A stretch of DNA of 64,000 nt from positions 1,793,501 through 1,857,500 of the forward strand of contig NC_051107.1 of the NCBI RefSeq assembly GCF_901709675.1, read 5' to 3'. Both the position numbers and the translations under genes were made by a program. Under the pieces are notes generated by a model. The model saw only the letters and a program-made list of their open reading frames with translations, ran no database searches and was not told the DNA's origin. Every line of letters begins with the position of its first letter. Position 1 is the stretch's first letter. Source of the DNA: Syngnathus acus. Lineage: Eukaryota > Chordata > Actinopteri > Syngnathiformes > Syngnathidae. Shown here piece by piece: positions 63,001 through 64,000 of this stretch.

Positions 63001-64000
63001 GTACCTCGCCGCAGTTGCTTGCCCCCAGGTCAGAGCAGTGATACTTTACTCAGCACTTCATTCCGTGTTCCAAATATGGAGGTGTTAGCTGCCATTGTGC
63101 CATGCTTAGCGCACTGCTTAACTGTGTGACCACAACCCCTCGCAGAATCCATATTCCATTGACGAGCAAGCACGCCATCCCGCTCTACGGTTATTGTTTG
63201 GTTGTCGGCTCAGCGTTGCGCCAGGAGCCCGCGGCAAATTGATTCCGCGCAGAGTCCGAGGAAGTTTCCAGTGTGCTTTTTTGTGGCATTCACTGCCAAA
63301 ATGTAGACGCAGCGAGAGGGTAATCCCGTGGCTTTCGCTTCTCTGACTGCATAACGCCTTCTGCTAGCTAGTAAACCCGCTGAGCGTGAGATGAAACGCT
63401 CACTCTGTCCTCTGTATTATTATTCTCATTGAAGGCTAAAAAATGGCCATCCGTACAAGTGGTGTCTTTTTTTTTTTTTTCTGTTGTCAGTATGTCACAC
63501 ATTCTGCATTTAAAGTTGCTGTGAAAGCCTGGAAATAATTTTTTTCTTGTTTTTGTGCGAGTCATTCATTGTGGTTATTGCTTCTACCACAAGGCGGGAT
63601 ACAGTAGATGGTCAGAGTGTCTCCCACACAGTCTGGTCTCCTCTGTGCTAACATCATTAGCATGTTTGCATGTGCGTGTTCACTCAGCGTTTCATACATG
63701 TTTACACTCATTAGTAGGTGTCACTCAGGGGCCAAATGGATCTCTCACCTTCCCCAACCACTCTGAGACAAAATGAAGTCAACCCGGCAGAGGAGGCCTA
63801 TTGTATCACGCTAATGTGATAGCGGAGATTAGCATTGTAATCCATTTAGCATAAAGCGGCTAATCCCCTTCATTGCCGTCGAAACGGAATCAGATAATGT
63901 TGGCTACCACCACCGTGGCTGCTTTAATGATTGTAGACTGATGAAACATTAATGGTAGGATATATTAATTATGACAATGAAACATGGATGGCAGCTCACG

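Larger units (their letters stand above)
29291..64000 (+). other. plxna4: Remainder of the long plxna4 intron
   Basis: No plexin exon or nested protein-coding gene is recognisable here on either strand. The longest open frames (for example 39383-39874, 30749-31213, 50500-50904) show no domain signature. Recognisable content is mobile-element fragments, simple repeats and candidate regulatory motifs, listed separately. Stretches over 300 bp without any entry (for example 33500-34080, 38000-38800, 39000-40350, 40400-43180, 43561-47090, 47700-49540, 50350-52680, 54660-58030, 59410-63990) appear to be unique intronic DNA in which I see nothing specific. Confidence 0.6.

Noticed and set aside
1-64000. 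CRISPR arrays, operons, phage or toxin-antitoxin genes
   Set aside because: The repeats seen are tandem duplications, microsatellites and eukaryotic transposons; intron structure and base composition identify animal nuclear DNA.

Overview
The window is vertebrate and very probably teleost nuclear DNA. It holds split coding exons with GT/AG introns, tens of kilobases of non-coding sequence, and interspersed repeats typical of ray-finned fish: a CR1/L2-type LINE with a short tandem-repeat tail, small hAT and TA-flanked MITEs, and a Tc1-like remnant. I cannot name the species. There is no sign of bacterial, plasmid or phage sequence, and none of CRISPR arrays or operons.

One host gene is recognisable: the 5' coding part of a plexin-A gene on the + strand, best matched to plexin-A4 (plxna4). 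A large exon (acceptor after 4404, ATG at 4491, donor at 5724) encodes the signal peptide and most of the sema domain, 411 residues. It is followed by a 7,982-bp intron and a 183-bp exon (13706-13888) encoding 61 more sema residues. Both visible coding junctions are phase 0. The remaining ~50 kb (13889-64000) shows no further plexin exon that I can recognise, so I read it as one very long intron; the rest of the gene (end of sema, PSI, IPT, transmembrane and GAP regions) would lie beyond the window. Sequence before 4405 is 5' non-coding (intron 1 or upstream).

Layout: 1-4404 non-coding with a 169-bp tandem duplication; 4405-5723 first coding exon; 5724-13705 intron; 13706-13888 second coding exon; 13889-26833 repeat-poor intron; 26834-29290 a 5'-truncated LINE with a 646-codon open reverse-transcriptase ORF (minus strand) abutting a decayed Tc1-like transposase remnant; 29291-64000 intron with four copies of a TA-bounded palindromic MITE family, two hAT-type MITEs with recognisable 8-bp target duplications, hAT end fragments, three copies of a second small palindromic repeat, minisatellites and microsatellites.

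The most interesting non-coding signals are six palindromic RFX-type X-box motifs across the introns, two long MITE copies in inverted orientation 3.7 kb apart (potential intronic dsRNA), and a perfect 13-bp GC-rich inverted repeat at 29510-29551. I found no convincing novel gene system. Almost all the other open frames are short, lack homology I recognise, and look like chance ORFs.
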